Assembly (NCBI RefSeq): GCF_900119075.1
Contig: NZ_FPIP01000005.1
Coordinates: forward strand, 144,922-208,921
Direction of reading: 5' to 3'
Origin: Ruminococcus flavefaciens
Lineage (GTDB): Bacteria > Bacillota > Clostridia > Oscillospirales > Ruminococcaceae
DNA: 64,000 nucleotides
Shown: positions 42,067 to 50,458 of the stretch, one piece after another
How positions within the stretch are numbered: position 1 is the first letter of the stretch
Layout: the number at the start of each line of letters is the position of its first letter
The notes under the pieces: generated by a model
The model's input: the letters and a program-made list of their open reading frames with translations, nothing else
Database searches by the model: none
Told to the model about the DNA's origin: nothing
Position numbers and translations under genes: made by a program

Positions 42067-43722
42067 TTACTCAACAGAAATGATATAGTAGTACACAGGC
42101 TGACCGCCGTTTACAAGCATTACCTCTATCTTGTCGCTGAGCTTGGACTGAATGAACTTCTGGAGCTCCTCAGCGTCCTCCTCGGGCACATCAGTGCCGT
42201 GGATAAGGGTAACATAGCTTACATCGCCCTTAGCCAGCTTCTTGACCAGCTTGTAGGTAGCCTTGTTTATATCGCGCTCTGTGAACGAGAGCTTGCCGTT
42301 ATCGAGAGCAAGTATCTCGCCCTCTTTTATTTGATGACCTTCAAACTCGGAGTTTCTTGCGGCAAAGGTGATAAGACCTGTTGAGACCTTCTCGAAAGCC
42401 TTGGTCATAGCGATACGGTTCTCGGAGAGGCTGCTGCTGTCGTCGAAAGCCAGCATAGCCGCGATACCCTGCGGAATAGTTCTTGTCTGGAGCACGCAGA
42501 CCTTTCTGTCGGTGAGCTTTACAGCCTGCTCAGCCGCCATGATGATGTTCTTGTTATTGGGGAGCACGAATACTGTATTTGCAGGAGTTTTCATAATAGC
42601 GCGGAGAATATCATCGGTAGAGGGGTTCATGGTCTGACCGCCCTTTACAACAACATCAGCGCCTAAGTCTGTGAACATAGCCTCCAGGCCGTGACCTGCG
42701 GCAACAGCAACGAAGCCGAACTCCTTTTCGGGCTCTGCGGGAGTAAGTCCCTCCTTGGCAGCCTTGGCGTCCTTGACCTTGTTTTCGTGCTGGATACGCA
42801 TATTCTCTATCTTCGGACGGGGATCGTTGATGAAGTGACCGAACTCCAGTCCCTTTGTGATAGCCTTTCCGGGGTTATCGGTGTGAACGTGTACCTTGAT
42901 TATCTTCTCGTCATCGACAACAACTACACAGTCGCCGATAGTTTCCAGATAAGCGCGGAGCTTGAACACATCGGGGCAGTTTTCTTCCTTTTCCAGCATG
43001 AACTCTGTGCAGTATGTAAACCTGATATCGTCGTCATACTCGCTGACAGCAGTTCTGAAGGAATCGGACGAGCCCTCCTGAGCAGCAGGAGCTTCTGCGG
43101 ACTCAGCTATCTTGCCGCCGTCGAAGACGTCGGTCATAGCTCTGAATATGATACACAGACCTTTTCCGCCTGCGTCAACAACGCCAGCCTTTTTGAGCTG
43201 CGGCAGCATTTCTGTAGTTTTAGCAAGAGTAGCCTCCGAAGCGTCGCAGACCTCTTTCCAGAAAGTTACCTCGTCGTTTGTTTCTATAGCGATCTCCTTA
43301 GCCTTTGCAGCAGCCGCTTTGACTACAGTTAGGATAGTACCCTCAACAGGCTTCATAACAGCCTTGTAAGCGGCTTCGACGCCGAACTGCAAAGCGTCTG
43401 CGAAGTTCTCGCAGCTTGCCTCGGTGCAGCCAGCAAGTCCCTTGGAAAAGCCTCTGAAAATAAGTGAAAGTATTACGCCCGAGTTTCCTCTTGCGCCTCT
43501 CAGAAATGCAGAAGCTGCCGTTGAAGCGACCTCAGATACGGGAGCCTTATCGTCAAGACGTTTGAGCTCGGCAACGGAATTGCCGATAGTCATTGACATA
43601 TTGGTACCTGTATCGCCGTCGGGAACGGGGTATACATTCAGCTCATCGACCTCGCGCTTGCGGTTGCCGATAGTAACGGCAGCGGAGATAATGGCATCTC
43701 TGAGTAAAGAACCGTGTATCAC
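42067..43722 (-). CDS. fakA: DAK2/DegV-linked fatty acid kinase catalytic subunit, FakA-like
   Basis: The 551-residue protein has the N-terminal DAK2 nucleotide domain (NVYPVPDGDTGTNMSMTI, metal-binding Asp residues at about 34-40; then LRGARGNSGVILSLIFRGF). The C-terminal Fak-type domain (about 330-551; VAVAAGHGLEAMF...GGQTMNPSTDDIL) completes it. FakA phosphorylates fatty acids bound to FakB (DegV) proteins for phospholipid synthesis. No fakB is adjacent. It follows an Asp23-family gene, as yloU-yloV do in Bacillus. Confidence 0.93.
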   Translation of the reverse strand: MIHGSLLRDAIISAAVTIGNRKREVDELNVYPVPDGDTGTNMSMTIGNSVAELKRLDDKAPVSEVASTAASAFLRGARGNSGVILSLIFRGFSKGLAGCTEASCENFADALQFGVEAAYKAVMKPVEGTILTVVKAAAAKAKEIAIETNDEVTFWKEVCDASEATLAKTTEMLPQLKKAGVVDAGGKGLCIIFRAMTDVFDGGKIAESAEAPAAQEGSSDSFRTAVSEYDDDIRFTYCTEFMLEKEENCPDVFKLRAYLETIGDCVVVVDDEKIIKVHVHTDNPGKAITKGLEFGHFINDPRPKIENMRIQHENKVKDAKAAKEGLTPAEPEKEFGFVAVAAGHGLEAMFTDLGADVVVKGGQTMNPSTDDILRAIMKTPANTVFVLPNNKNIIMAAEQAVKLTDRKVCVLQTRTIPQGIAAMLAFDDSSSLSENRIAMTKAFEKVSTGLITFAARNSEFEGHQIKEGEILALDNGKLSFTERDINKATYKLVKKLAKGDVSYVTLIHGTDVPEEDAEELQKFIQSKLSDKIEVMLVNGGQPVYYYIISVE

Positions 43723-43756
43723 AGTAAAAGTCCTCCAATTCTATATGCCTGAACGT

Positions 43757-44116
43757 TCAGGAGTTCAGGTCGTCAACATAAACGTTGACCTTATGTACGT
43801 TTATACCTGCAGCTTCCTCCACAGTGAAGCTGACCTTATGGGTAATGCTGTTTACGGCAGCAGTGATGTTGGTACCGTAGGTCACTTTGATATGCAGGTC
43901 GATGATAAGACCGCCGTCCTTGTCGGTACGCAGACGAACGCCCTTGTTTTTTCTGAAAGCCTTGCCTGCGGTAAGAGCAGAAACAGCGGAACGGAAAGTG
44001 CTGACGTTGCTGACGTCTGCGACACCGAAGCAGTCTGAAACAGCGTGTTTAACGAGTTCGGTGAGATAATTTTCCGAAATAGTGATCTGTCCGATATGAT
44101 TTTCAAAGCCTACCAT
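43757..44116 (-). CDS. Asp23/Gls24 family envelope stress protein
   Basis: The 119-residue protein starts NHIGQITISENYLTELVKHAVSDCFGVADVS and ends VEEAAGINVHKVNVYVDDLNS, the Asp23/Gls24 pattern, in the YloU branch that precedes fakA. No membrane helix is present. Related proteins bind membranes via partners in stress response. AAGGAGTGATGA precedes the ATG; fakA follows 34 bases later. Confidence 0.92.
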   Translation of the reverse strand: MVGFENHIGQITISENYLTELVKHAVSDCFGVADVSNVSTFRSAVSALTAGKAFRKNKGVRLRTDKDGGLIIDLHIKVTYGTNITAAVNSITHKVSFTVEEAAGINVHKVNVYVDDLNS

Positions 44117-44169
44117 GAGTCATCACTCCTTTTTGAAAAAATGCGGCACGAATGACCGCTATCTAAATA

Positions 44170-44198
44170 ATTATAACACAGTTTGCATAGATTTACAA
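44170..44198 (-). promoter_or_regulatory. Promoter of the Asp23-fakA operon
   Basis: On the minus strand TTGTAA, 17 bases, TATAAT, about 55 bases upstream of the Asp23 gene. Confidence 0.8.
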
Positions 44199-44313
44199 TA
44201 CCCAAAATGTGAAAATTTAAGTTATCGGGACGGCGCCCAGAGCCCTTAGCCTCCCACGCCTGACGAAATAATCATCATTAACCCAATTGTAAGGGTGAAT
44301 ATTATCTTTGCGC

Positions 44314-44388
44314 TGTAGGGGCGCACAGTGTGCGCCCGAGCCCTTAGCCTTTAACCGTTAGCCTGTAGGGGCGGCGTTCCGCTGCCCG
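44314..44388. repeat. Two palindrome modules with heptads
   Basis: TGTAGGGGCGCACAGTGTG-core module (44314-44338), heptads TTAGCCTTTAACCGTTAGCC, then a TGTAGGGGCGGCG module (44364-44388). The rest of the gap to 44567 holds an imperfect hairpin (AAAGCCCCTC-AAC-GAGGGACTTT, about 44432-44457) and nothing coding. Confidence 0.8.
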
Positions 44389-44567
44389 CATTAAAACATC
44401 GGACAATCGTGAACGGGCGCCGAAAAAACAAAGCCCCTCAACGAGGGACTTTTGTTATGGAAGTTCAACAAATTGAAGATGTCTGATTTATGCAGATAAA
44501 CGAAATTGAAAATTATTTTTCTGAAATTCAACCTGTTCGCGTTGAAAAAAGTGCCTTTTGGGAGTAT

Positions 44568-45458
44568 TTATGAAAGGGCTTTTTTATTTTCGCCCGATGA
44601 CTTCTTTCTCCACATCAGTACCATACTAACAGCTCCCGCAACGATTATCATAGGGAACACAGAGATTATCTGTCCCCAGAAGTCATTGGTGCGAAGCTCG
44701 AATTTATCGCCGTTTGCATTGTAGGTAAATGGCATAAGATTGGAAGTAAGAACCGTATCTATCAGCATATGGCACAGAGCCGCAGGGTATACCGAGTTTG
44801 TGCGCTTGGTGAGCCATGTGAGGAAAGCCGACCAGAAAATACACATCACTATCATGGCGATAAAGCCGCCGTATGGGAAAAAGTCGTAATCCCTGCCGAA
44901 GTCATAGCCATAAGCAAGGAGAGGACCGTGCCAGAGAGCCCATATTATACCCGTAACTATAACAGCCGCAGGCGCAGGCATGAGCTCCTCAAGCTTGGGA
45001 GTAAGATAGCCGCGCCAGCCCAGTTCCTCGCCGAAGCCGTGGACCGCCGTTGCGAAGCCTGTTGCTATCGACAAGAGCAGCATAGCAACAGCCGAAGTGC
45101 CGTCACTAAGGGCAGCACTATCGGTGATACTGCCGTTTTTCACAACGAAAAGATGAAGCAACAGTGCACTCACATATGGCAGGGCTATAGGATATAGCAC
45201 AGCGAGCGCGTAGTATTTACCGCTGTTCCTTTTGCCGAAGCCGAGGAAAGAGTTATGTAAGCCCTCTCTCGTCACTATCCTTGTGATTATAACAGCAATA
45301 GCAGGGTAGAGCATAAGCGTATTTCCTGCCAGAACACTGGTGAGACTGCCTTCCTTGTCGGAAAAAGCAAAGCAAAGTATATACACAGGCACATATGCGA
45401 GTATGAGATATAAAGCTATACGGAGCAGAGTTTTCTTCTTATTTGGCATAGCTCTCAA
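44568..45458 (-). CDS. CPBP-family intramembrane protease
   Basis: The 296-residue protein has about eight hydrophobic helices. It carries the CPBP/Abi catalytic signatures EELGWRGYL (Glu-Glu...Arg), ALWHGPLL (His) and LCHMLIDT (third metal ligand) in order. Family members are glutamate-type intramembrane proteases, often linked to bacteriocin immunity or peptide systems. Last gene of the GntR-ABC operon. Its start lies 20 bases inside the permease gene upstream, so it is co-expressed with the exporter. Confidence 0.92.
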   Translation of the reverse strand: MRAMPNKKKTLLRIALYLILAYVPVYILCFAFSDKEGSLTSVLAGNTLMLYPAIAVIITRIVTREGLHNSFLGFGKRNSGKYYALAVLYPIALPYVSALLLHLFVVKNGSITDSAALSDGTSAVAMLLLSIATGFATAVHGFGEELGWRGYLTPKLEELMPAPAAVIVTGIIWALWHGPLLAYGYDFGRDYDFFPYGGFIAMIVMCIFWSAFLTWLTKRTNSVYPAALCHMLIDTVLTSNLMPFTYNANGDKFELRTNDFWGQIISVFPMIIVAGAVSMVLMWRKKSSGENKKALS

Positions 45459-46173
45459 CTCCCTTCAGATACCATTTTACAGCAAGCCTGTAGGACAGAT
45501 AATATATGGGTATCACCGCTAAAGTTATAATGCTGAACCACAGCGTCATGCGCTTTACCTTGTTCTCGTCAGCCAGTGCAGCAAGAAGTCTGTCAAAGAA
45601 TGTATCCATATCTGCAAAAGCCGATGTATCGCCGAAAAGCATATAAGCGAAGAAGATAAAGGCAGCGATACCGATAATGATTATCTTCAAGGATTTGCCT
45701 ATCTTGCTGCCGAAACGCGCCATAAGGGGAAACTCTATAGCACGCATAGTAAGCTGTATATAGAAGAATCCGATGAAGATAACAGAGCCGTCAGCAAGCT
45801 CACTGCTTCCGTCTCTTGCAAAGCCACAGCAGAGTATCAGCGCAGTTACCGTCAGCATTGAATAGCACAGTGTAAACAGGTACTTTGCGCCTATCTGTCC
45901 CTTTATTCCTGTGGGAGTAGAAGCGACAAAGTAAGCCCATTTTTTGCGCTCGTCGTCGTTGAATATGGAATCCTCACAAACTCCGCCGATAAGAAAAACC
46001 ATAAATGCCATAAAAGCCCAAAGCATTATGCTGATACCGCTTGTCAGGTCGTCTTTCATATCGTCGCTGCGGAATATCAGTGCAAACATGAAAGGATAAA
46101 ACATAGAACCGAGGAAAAAGAGCAGTATCTTCACCCAGTTGGTTCTGATAAGCTTATAAAGAAGTCCCGTCAT
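45439..46173 (-). CDS. ABC-2 type permease
   Basis: The ATG at 46173 has AAAGGAGGCG upstream; the longer frame to 46275 lies in the upstream permease. The 244-residue protein has six hydrophobic segments and an N-terminus MTGLLYKLIRTNWVKILLFFLGSMFYP typical of ABC-2 exporter subunits. It shares a TGATG stop-start junction with the permease before it, so the two probably form a heterodimeric channel with the ATPase gene upstream. The substrate is unknown. Confidence 0.85.
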   Translation of the reverse strand: MTGLLYKLIRTNWVKILLFFLGSMFYPFMFALIFRSDDMKDDLTSGISIMLWAFMAFMVFLIGGVCEDSIFNDDERKKWAYFVASTPTGIKGQIGAKYLFTLCYSMLTVTALILCCGFARDGSSELADGSVIFIGFFYIQLTMRAIEFPLMARFGSKIGKSLKIIIIGIAAFIFFAYMLFGDTSAFADMDTFFDRLLAALADENKVKRMTLWFSIITLAVIPIYYLSYRLAVKWYLKGVESYAK

Positions 46174-46943
46174 CAGTAACGCCTCCTTTTGAGCTCTTTT
46201 ATGCCCCAGAAATAGGCGATCATGATCGCTCCGATAAGAATAAACGGACCTGCCCACAGGAAAATATCGCGCCATTTTGTGAGATAGGGCATAGCGACTT
46301 TCATCATACCTGCATCGCTTTCCATATCGGGATAGAGCCTTGCAGCTTCCGCAGAGCAGAACTTTTCGAATTTATACGCTCCATAGATGATAGCTGCGGT
46401 CAGAGGTACGAAAAATATCATCACAAAAGCTGCACCCTTGTTCTGAGTTTTCATTATCAGCAGATATGGGATATCTGCTATACACATAGCGCCGTAAACG
46501 CACATCATGACGAATATATTCTTGAAATGCTCCATGCTTGCAGGAACTTTTCCTGCTGCGGAGAATATGAACTCGGCAATAACTGCCAGCACAAAGCCTG
46601 AGAGCAGAAGCGTTATGCGGACGGTCAGCTTTGACAGTATTATCTTCTTTTCGGGTACAGGCAGAGTATAGGAATAGAGCTGCCACCTTGATTTATAGTC
46701 CTTTTCGATGAGGTCATTGTGACCATATGTACAGCCTGCCATGGCGATAAGACCTGCATAGAGATACATCTGCGATAACAGGTATTCGCGCGTTTCTGCG
46801 CTATCGTTGTTCTTAGCGAGATTTCCTGCATAGGTGCTGATTATTATCATGGTTATCATCAGCACGAAGATAATATAGGCAAGAAACATATACACCACAG
46901 TTTTGCGGCTGAGATAGAATTCACGATAGATAAGACCTTTCAT
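46173..46943 (-). CDS. ABC-2 type permease
   Basis: The 256-residue protein starts MKGLIYREFYLSRKTVVYMFLAYIIFVLMITMI, with six predicted helices and a conserved-type cytoplasmic loop (DLIEKDYKSRWQLYSYTLPVPEKKIILSK), a pattern shared by the ABC-2 permeases of GntR (YhcF/YtrA-like) operons. The gene begins immediately after the ATPase stop codon (no gap), so it is coupled to it. It probably pairs with the following permease. Confidence 0.87.
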   Translation of the reverse strand: MKGLIYREFYLSRKTVVYMFLAYIIFVLMITMIIISTYAGNLAKNNDSAETREYLLSQMYLYAGLIAMAGCTYGHNDLIEKDYKSRWQLYSYTLPVPEKKIILSKLTVRITLLLSGFVLAVIAEFIFSAAGKVPASMEHFKNIFVMMCVYGAMCIADIPYLLIMKTQNKGAAFVMIFFVPLTAAIIYGAYKFEKFCSAEAARLYPDMESDAGMMKVAMPYLTKWRDIFLWAGPFILIGAIMIAYFWGIKELKRRRY

Positions 46944-47822
46944 TCATCTCCACTCCTTTTTGCTGCGGTTTACATAGAACAGCATTATATCCTCAAGAGT
47001 TGCGGGATCTATGACCGCGCCAGAGTATTTGCGGCTGCATTCAGCCTTGTCGGACACCATTATCTCAGCTCCGAAATCGTTGAGACGGGCGCTAACTATG
47101 TCCTCGGGAGCAATGTCCTTGTAGTCGTCCTTAGTGCATTTGAGTATGCCGTGGCTGTAGAGGATATCGTCCTTGTAGCCGCTTATGAGAACTTTTCCCT
47201 TGTCGATAAAGGTAACGCTGTCGGCTACCTTGTCAAGGTCAGAGGTGATATGTGAGGACATAAGGATAGAGTGGTCCTCATTCTGCAAATATTCGAGGAA
47301 AATGTCCAGTATCTCGTTTCTTACAACGGGGTCAAGACCTGTTGTAGCTTCGTCCATAATGAGAAGCTTCGCATTATGTGAAAGTGCGGAGGCTATCTGC
47401 AATTTCATTTTCATGCCCTTTGAGAACTTGCCGAACTTCTTTTTTCTCGGCAGTGAAAATCTGTCAAGGTAATTGAAAAAGGTCTCGGAGCTCCATTCCT
47501 CGAAAACTTCGCGGAGAACTTTGTCGATAGTTATAGCGTTAAGCCTGTCGTCAAAGGGTAGCTCGTCGAAAACGGCGGCTATCTGTTTTTTAGCGTCGTA
47601 TTCGTCCTTTTCATGGTCAAGTCCGAGAAGTTTTATCTCGCCCTCGTCCTTTTTTACGATATTGAGAATGGCGTTTATAGTAGTAGTCTTGCCTGCACCG
47701 TTCTGCCCGATAAAGCCCATGATACTGCCTTTGGGCACGTTGAAGCTGACCTTGTCAAGAGTAAATCCGTCATACTTCTTGGTAAGGTCTTTTATTTCTA
47801 TAGCGTTTTCATAATCATTCAT
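46944..47822 (-). CDS. ABC transporter ATP-binding protein
   Basis: Start taken at ATG 47822, since GGAGGAG lies 7 bases upstream; an in-frame ATG at 47837 precedes it. The 292-residue protein has Walker A GQNGAGKTT, signature FSKGMKMKLQIASAL, Walker B LLIMDEATTGLDP and H-loop SSHITSD. A short C-terminal accessory domain follows. The start overlaps the GntR stop by 8 bases. Drives the two permeases downstream. Such operons often respond to cell-wall-active compounds; that is family knowledge, not shown here. Confidence 0.92.
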   Translation of the reverse strand: MNDYENAIEIKDLTKKYDGFTLDKVSFNVPKGSIMGFIGQNGAGKTTTINAILNIVKKDEGEIKLLGLDHEKDEYDAKKQIAAVFDELPFDDRLNAITIDKVLREVFEEWSSETFFNYLDRFSLPRKKKFGKFSKGMKMKLQIASALSHNAKLLIMDEATTGLDPVVRNEILDIFLEYLQNEDHSILMSSHITSDLDKVADSVTFIDKGKVLISGYKDDILYSHGILKCTKDDYKDIAPEDIVSARLNDFGAEIMVSDKAECSRKYSGAVIDPATLEDIMLFYVNRSKKEWR

Positions 47823-48198
47823 TTTCTGCTCCTCCATATAATAGTTCGAGCATTTCCTTCAGCTCGTCAAGGCTGAGCTCGCACTGTCTTGCCTTTTCAC
47901 AGGCTTGTGCGAGGAGGTCTTCGGTCTGACGCAGATATTCCTCGCGGAGAAGCTCGGTATTCTGCCCTTTGACGAAGCTGCCCTTGCCTGTATACGACTC
48001 GATGAAGCCGTCACGCTCCAAGTCCTCATAGGCGCGTTTTGTGGTGATAACGCTTATGCGGAGCTGCTGAGCGAGAGTACGCATAGAAGGCAGAGCGTCC
48101 CCTGCTTTCAGCGTACCGTTGAGGATAAGTCCCTTTATCTGAGAGGATATCTGAGAATAAATGGGCTCACCTGATGAGTTGCTGATAATAATATCCAT
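47815..48198 (-). CDS. GntR-family regulator, YhcF/YtrA type
   Basis: The 127-residue protein has an N-terminal GntR winged helix (GEPIYSQISSQIKGLILNGTLKAGDALPSMRTLAQQLRISVITTKRAYEDLERDGFIESYTGKGSFV) and a short C-terminal dimerisation helix region (about 75-127) in place of a ligand-binding domain, the mark of the YtrA subfamily. It is the first gene of a five-gene operon and most likely represses it through the palindromes in its promoter. GAGGTGAA precedes the ATG. Confidence 0.94.
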   Translation of the reverse strand: MDIIISNSSGEPIYSQISSQIKGLILNGTLKAGDALPSMRTLAQQLRISVITTKRAYEDLERDGFIESYTGKGSFVKGQNTELLREEYLRQTEDLLAQACEKARQCELSLDELKEMLELLYGGAENE

Positions 48199-48212
48199 AG
48201 TTCACCTCATAT

Positions 48213-48261
48213 TGTATATATACGTTATACACATTATAGCATTTGTATATACACTTGTCAA
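48213..48261 (-). promoter_or_regulatory. Consensus promoter and operators of the GntR-ABC operon
   Basis: On the minus strand TTGACA (48256-48261), 17 bases, TATAAT (48233-48238). TGTATATACA, a perfect palindrome, fills the spacer (48244-48253). A second inverted repeat, TGTATA (48213-48218) ... TATACA (48226-48231), covers the start site. Both share the TGTATA half-site and are probable GntR operators. Confidence 0.85.
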
Positions 48262-48302
48262 GGGGTTTTTGAAAAAATTGCTTTTTTAGTAATTAGTGAT
48301 TA

Positions 48303-48329
48303 GTAGGGGACGCCGCCCTCGGCGTCCCG
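48303..48329. repeat. Single palindrome module
   Basis: GTAGGGGACGCC-GCCCTC-GGCGTCCCG; the same core as the module at 7285. Confidence 0.8.
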
Positions 48330-48359
48330 CAAATTACGTAATAATTATAAATGACCGTA

Positions 48360-48429
48360 TGTAGGGGCGAACAGTGTTCGCCCGAAAATAAGCGTGTATA
48401 CTGACGGGCGCACACTGTGCGCCCCTACA
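48360..48429. repeat. Composite inverted palindrome element (70 bp)
   Basis: TGTAGGGG with GCGAACAGTGTTCGC core, 20-base spacer, then inverted GCGCACACTGTGCGC core closing in CCCCTACA. It is the reverse-orientation counterpart of 37508-37577. Confidence 0.9.
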
Positions 48430-48661
48430 GCGCAGAGCCTGCGCCCCCTTGCCACGTTGCCGCTCGTAAACTCGCTCATTATTATCAATACCGATAATCA
48501 TACATCGCTTACAGCACATTTACACGGGCGGCGGAACGCCGCCCCTACAGCGCAGAGCCTGCGCCCCCTTGCCACGTTGCCGCTCGTAAACTCGCTCATT
48601 ATTATCAATACCGATAATCGTACATCGCTTACAGCACATTTACACGGGCGGCGGAACGCCG
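48422..48661. repeat. 120-bp tandem duplication
   Basis: Unit 48422-48541 and unit 48542-48661 are identical but for one base (A at 48500, G at 48620). Each unit runs from CCCTACAGCGCAGAGCC through CCTTGCCACGTTGCCGCTC, TATCAATACCGATA and ACATCGCTTACAGCACA to a GGGCGGCGGAACGCCGCCC palindrome; a partial third copy follows. A near-identical length and one mismatch point to recent duplication. No supportable coding content. Confidence 0.93.
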
Positions 48662-48770
48662 CCCCTACACTAATCACTAATAACTATGCACTAATCATTC
48701 CAAGATGTATATGATAGACAAATGAAAACAGCCTTTTTTAGTCAAAATTGCCTATTTTCAAAAAATAATA

Positions 48771-48799
48771 TAGACAAGCTCACGAAAATATTATATAAT
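48771..48799 (+). promoter_or_regulatory. Promoter of rsmD-coaD
   Basis: TAGACA, 17 bases, TATAAT. The roughly 70-base leader contains a CCGCAGTATTTCTGCGG hairpin (about 48843-48860) 17 bases before the start codon. Confidence 0.75.
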
Positions 48800-48876
48800 A
48801 TAATGTAAGTATCTCGGTACCCGTATACCGTAAATGCGGAAACCGCAGTATTTCTGCGGCTTCGGAGCACTAAAAC

Positions 48877-49434
48877 ATGAGAGTTATCACAGGCATTGCA
48901 AGAGGCCGTAAGCTTGTCGCACCAGAGGGTATGGACGTAAGACCTACCGCCGACAAGGTCAAGGAAGGCATCTTTTCAGCCGTTCAGTTCGAGCTCGAGG
49001 GAGCAAGAGTCCTCGACCTCTTCGCAGGAAGCGGTCAGATGGGTATCGAAGCCCTCAGCAGAGGTGCAGACCACGCTGTTTTTATCGACAGTTCTCTGCG
49101 CTCTATCAGATGCGTGAACGAGAACCTGCGCAATACAGGATTTGAACGACAGTCCGAGGTCATCAACCGCGACAGCTATGATTATATCAAGCTCACTGCT
49201 CAGACCTTCGATATCATTATCCTCGATCCGCCCTACAGACACAGCCATATCGCCAATATCCTGCCTTTTGCGGCTAAAAAGCTCCGCGACGGAGGCATGA
49301 TAATCTGCGAGTATGAGTGCGAGGCAGAGGAGCCGCAGGCTCCCGAGGGAATGGTGCTGAGAAAGACCTACCGCTACGGCAAGATCAATGTTACGATATT
49401 CTGCAAACCGTCCGAGGAGGTGGCTGAGGAATGA
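48877..49434 (+). CDS. rsmD: 16S rRNA (guanine966-N2)-methyltransferase
   Basis: The 185-residue methyltransferase starts MRVITGIARGRKLVAPEG and has the SAM motif VLDLFAGSGQMGIEAL (about 45-60) and catalytic DPPY at 117-120, all typical of RsmD. It modifies G966 of 16S rRNA. Its stop overlaps the coaD start (ATGA), the usual Bacillota arrangement. CGGAGCAC precedes the ATG, with the leader hairpin just upstream. Confidence 0.95.
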   Translation: MRVITGIARGRKLVAPEGMDVRPTADKVKEGIFSAVQFELEGARVLDLFAGSGQMGIEALSRGADHAVFIDSSLRSIRCVNENLRNTGFERQSEVINRDSYDYIKLTAQTFDIIILDPPYRHSHIANILPFAAKKLRDGGMIICEYECEAEEPQAPEGMVLRKTYRYGKINVTIFCKPSEEVAEE

Positions 49435-49922
49435 GAAGAGTTGCCGTTTGCCCCGGAAGCTTCGATCCTGTTACACTGGGACATCTGGACATTATCACCA
49501 GAGCTTCCAAGCTCTTCGATAAGGTTATCGTCCTCATATCCAGAAATGCAGGCAAGGCACAGCCAAGCTTCACGGCTACGGAGCGTATGCTGATGATAGA
49601 ACAGGTCACAAGAGACCTTGATAATGTGGTTATAGATATCCTCGACGGACTCCTTGCGGATTACGTGAGAAATGTGGGGGCTGTGGCTATAGTAAAGGGA
49701 CTCCGCGCTGTCAGCGACTTTGAATACGAATTCCAGATGGCTCTTGCCAATAAAAAGCTGTATGCAGGCGCGGAAACAGTCTTTCTGACAACTGCTACAG
49801 AGAATATGTATCTCAGTTCAAGTCTGGTAAAACAGATAGCTTATTTCGGCGGCGATATCAGTCATTTCGTCCCGAATGAAATACTCGATGATATAAAACA
49901 AAGACTAATTAAGGAGAGGTAA
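49431..49922 (+). CDS. coaD: Phosphopantetheine adenylyltransferase
   Basis: The 163-residue enzyme makes dephospho-CoA from 4'-phosphopantetheine and ATP. CPGSFDPVTLGHLDII carries the TxGH motif (H18), and TENMYLSSSLVKQIAYFGGDIS matches the C-terminal ISSTxVR motif. Standard length. Coupled to rsmD by a 4-base overlap; followed after five bases by a coiled-coil gene. Confidence 0.96.
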   Translation: MRRVAVCPGSFDPVTLGHLDIITRASKLFDKVIVLISRNAGKAQPSFTATERMLMIEQVTRDLDNVVIDILDGLLADYVRNVGAVAIVKGLRAVSDFEYEFQMALANKKLYAGAETVFLTTATENMYLSSSLVKQIAYFGGDISHFVPNEILDDIKQRLIKER

Positions 49923-49927
49923 TTGAT

Positions 49928-50425
49928 ATGAGCATTGATGAGATTTTAGAAGAAATGGACGAGCTCCTTGATAAGGCGTCCGCAGTTCCTTTTGTTTCAC
50001 ACAAGAAGGTCATCGACGGAGAGCGTATGAGAGAGCTCATCAACGACGTCCGTCTGAATATGCCTCACGAGCTTAAAGAGGCTAAGAAGATAGAGTTCGA
50101 CTGCCAGCGTATCCTCAACGAGGCTAAGCTCAACGCTGAAAGCATTATCCGCAAGGCTGAGGAGCGTGCAGCTCAGATAGTTTCACGCGAGGCTATCGTT
50201 ACAGAGGCTAAGAAGAAGGCTCTCGATATGCTCACAAAGGCTCAGACAGCCGCTAAGAACCTCCAGCAGAACGCTGCGGCTTCTGTTGCTAAAATGCTCA
50301 ACGATACAGAGAATTATTACTCAAGAAATCTCCAGAGCATTAAGGTGGTAAAGGGTAAGCTCAGCAGCACTGTTTCGGCAGGTCTCAGCATGAACCCTAC
50401 AGATAAGAAAAACGGCTTACAGTAA
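49928..50425 (+). CDS. Coiled-coil protein, V-type ATPase subunit/DivIVA-like
   Basis: The 165-residue protein starts SIDEILEEMDELLDKASAVPFVSHKKVIDGERMRELINDVRLNMP, followed by about 90 residues of Ala/Glu/Lys-rich coiled coil (EAKKIEFDCQRILNEAKLNAESIIRKAEERAAQIV). It lacks membrane segments. Similar proteins follow coaD in other Oscillospiraceae and are annotated as hypothetical or ATPase-like; resemblance to cell-division coiled-coil proteins (SepIVA/DivIVA type) is superficial. GGAGAGGT lies upstream of the ATG. Last gene of the rsmD operon. Confidence 0.82.
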   Translation: MSIDEILEEMDELLDKASAVPFVSHKKVIDGERMRELINDVRLNMPHELKEAKKIEFDCQRILNEAKLNAESIIRKAEERAAQIVSREAIVTEAKKKALDMLTKAQTAAKNLQQNAAASVAKMLNDTENYYSRNLQSIKVVKGKLSSTVSAGLSMNPTDKKNGLQ

Positions 50426-50429
50426 CAGT

Positions 50430-50458
50430 AAAACGGTACTCGGTGAGTACCGTTTTTT
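50430..50458 (+). terminator. Terminator of rsmD-coaD operon
   Basis: AAAACGGTACTC-GGT-GAGTACCGTTTTTT: perfect stem with T-run. Confidence 0.92.

Noticed and set aside
48422..48661. Possible CRISPR array
   Set aside because: Two abutting 120-bp copies without unique spacers; no cas genes.
48394..48714. A 106-codon open frame across the 120-bp tandem repeat
   Set aside because: It exists only because the unit length (120) is a multiple of three; its product is a repeat translation with no ribosome site.
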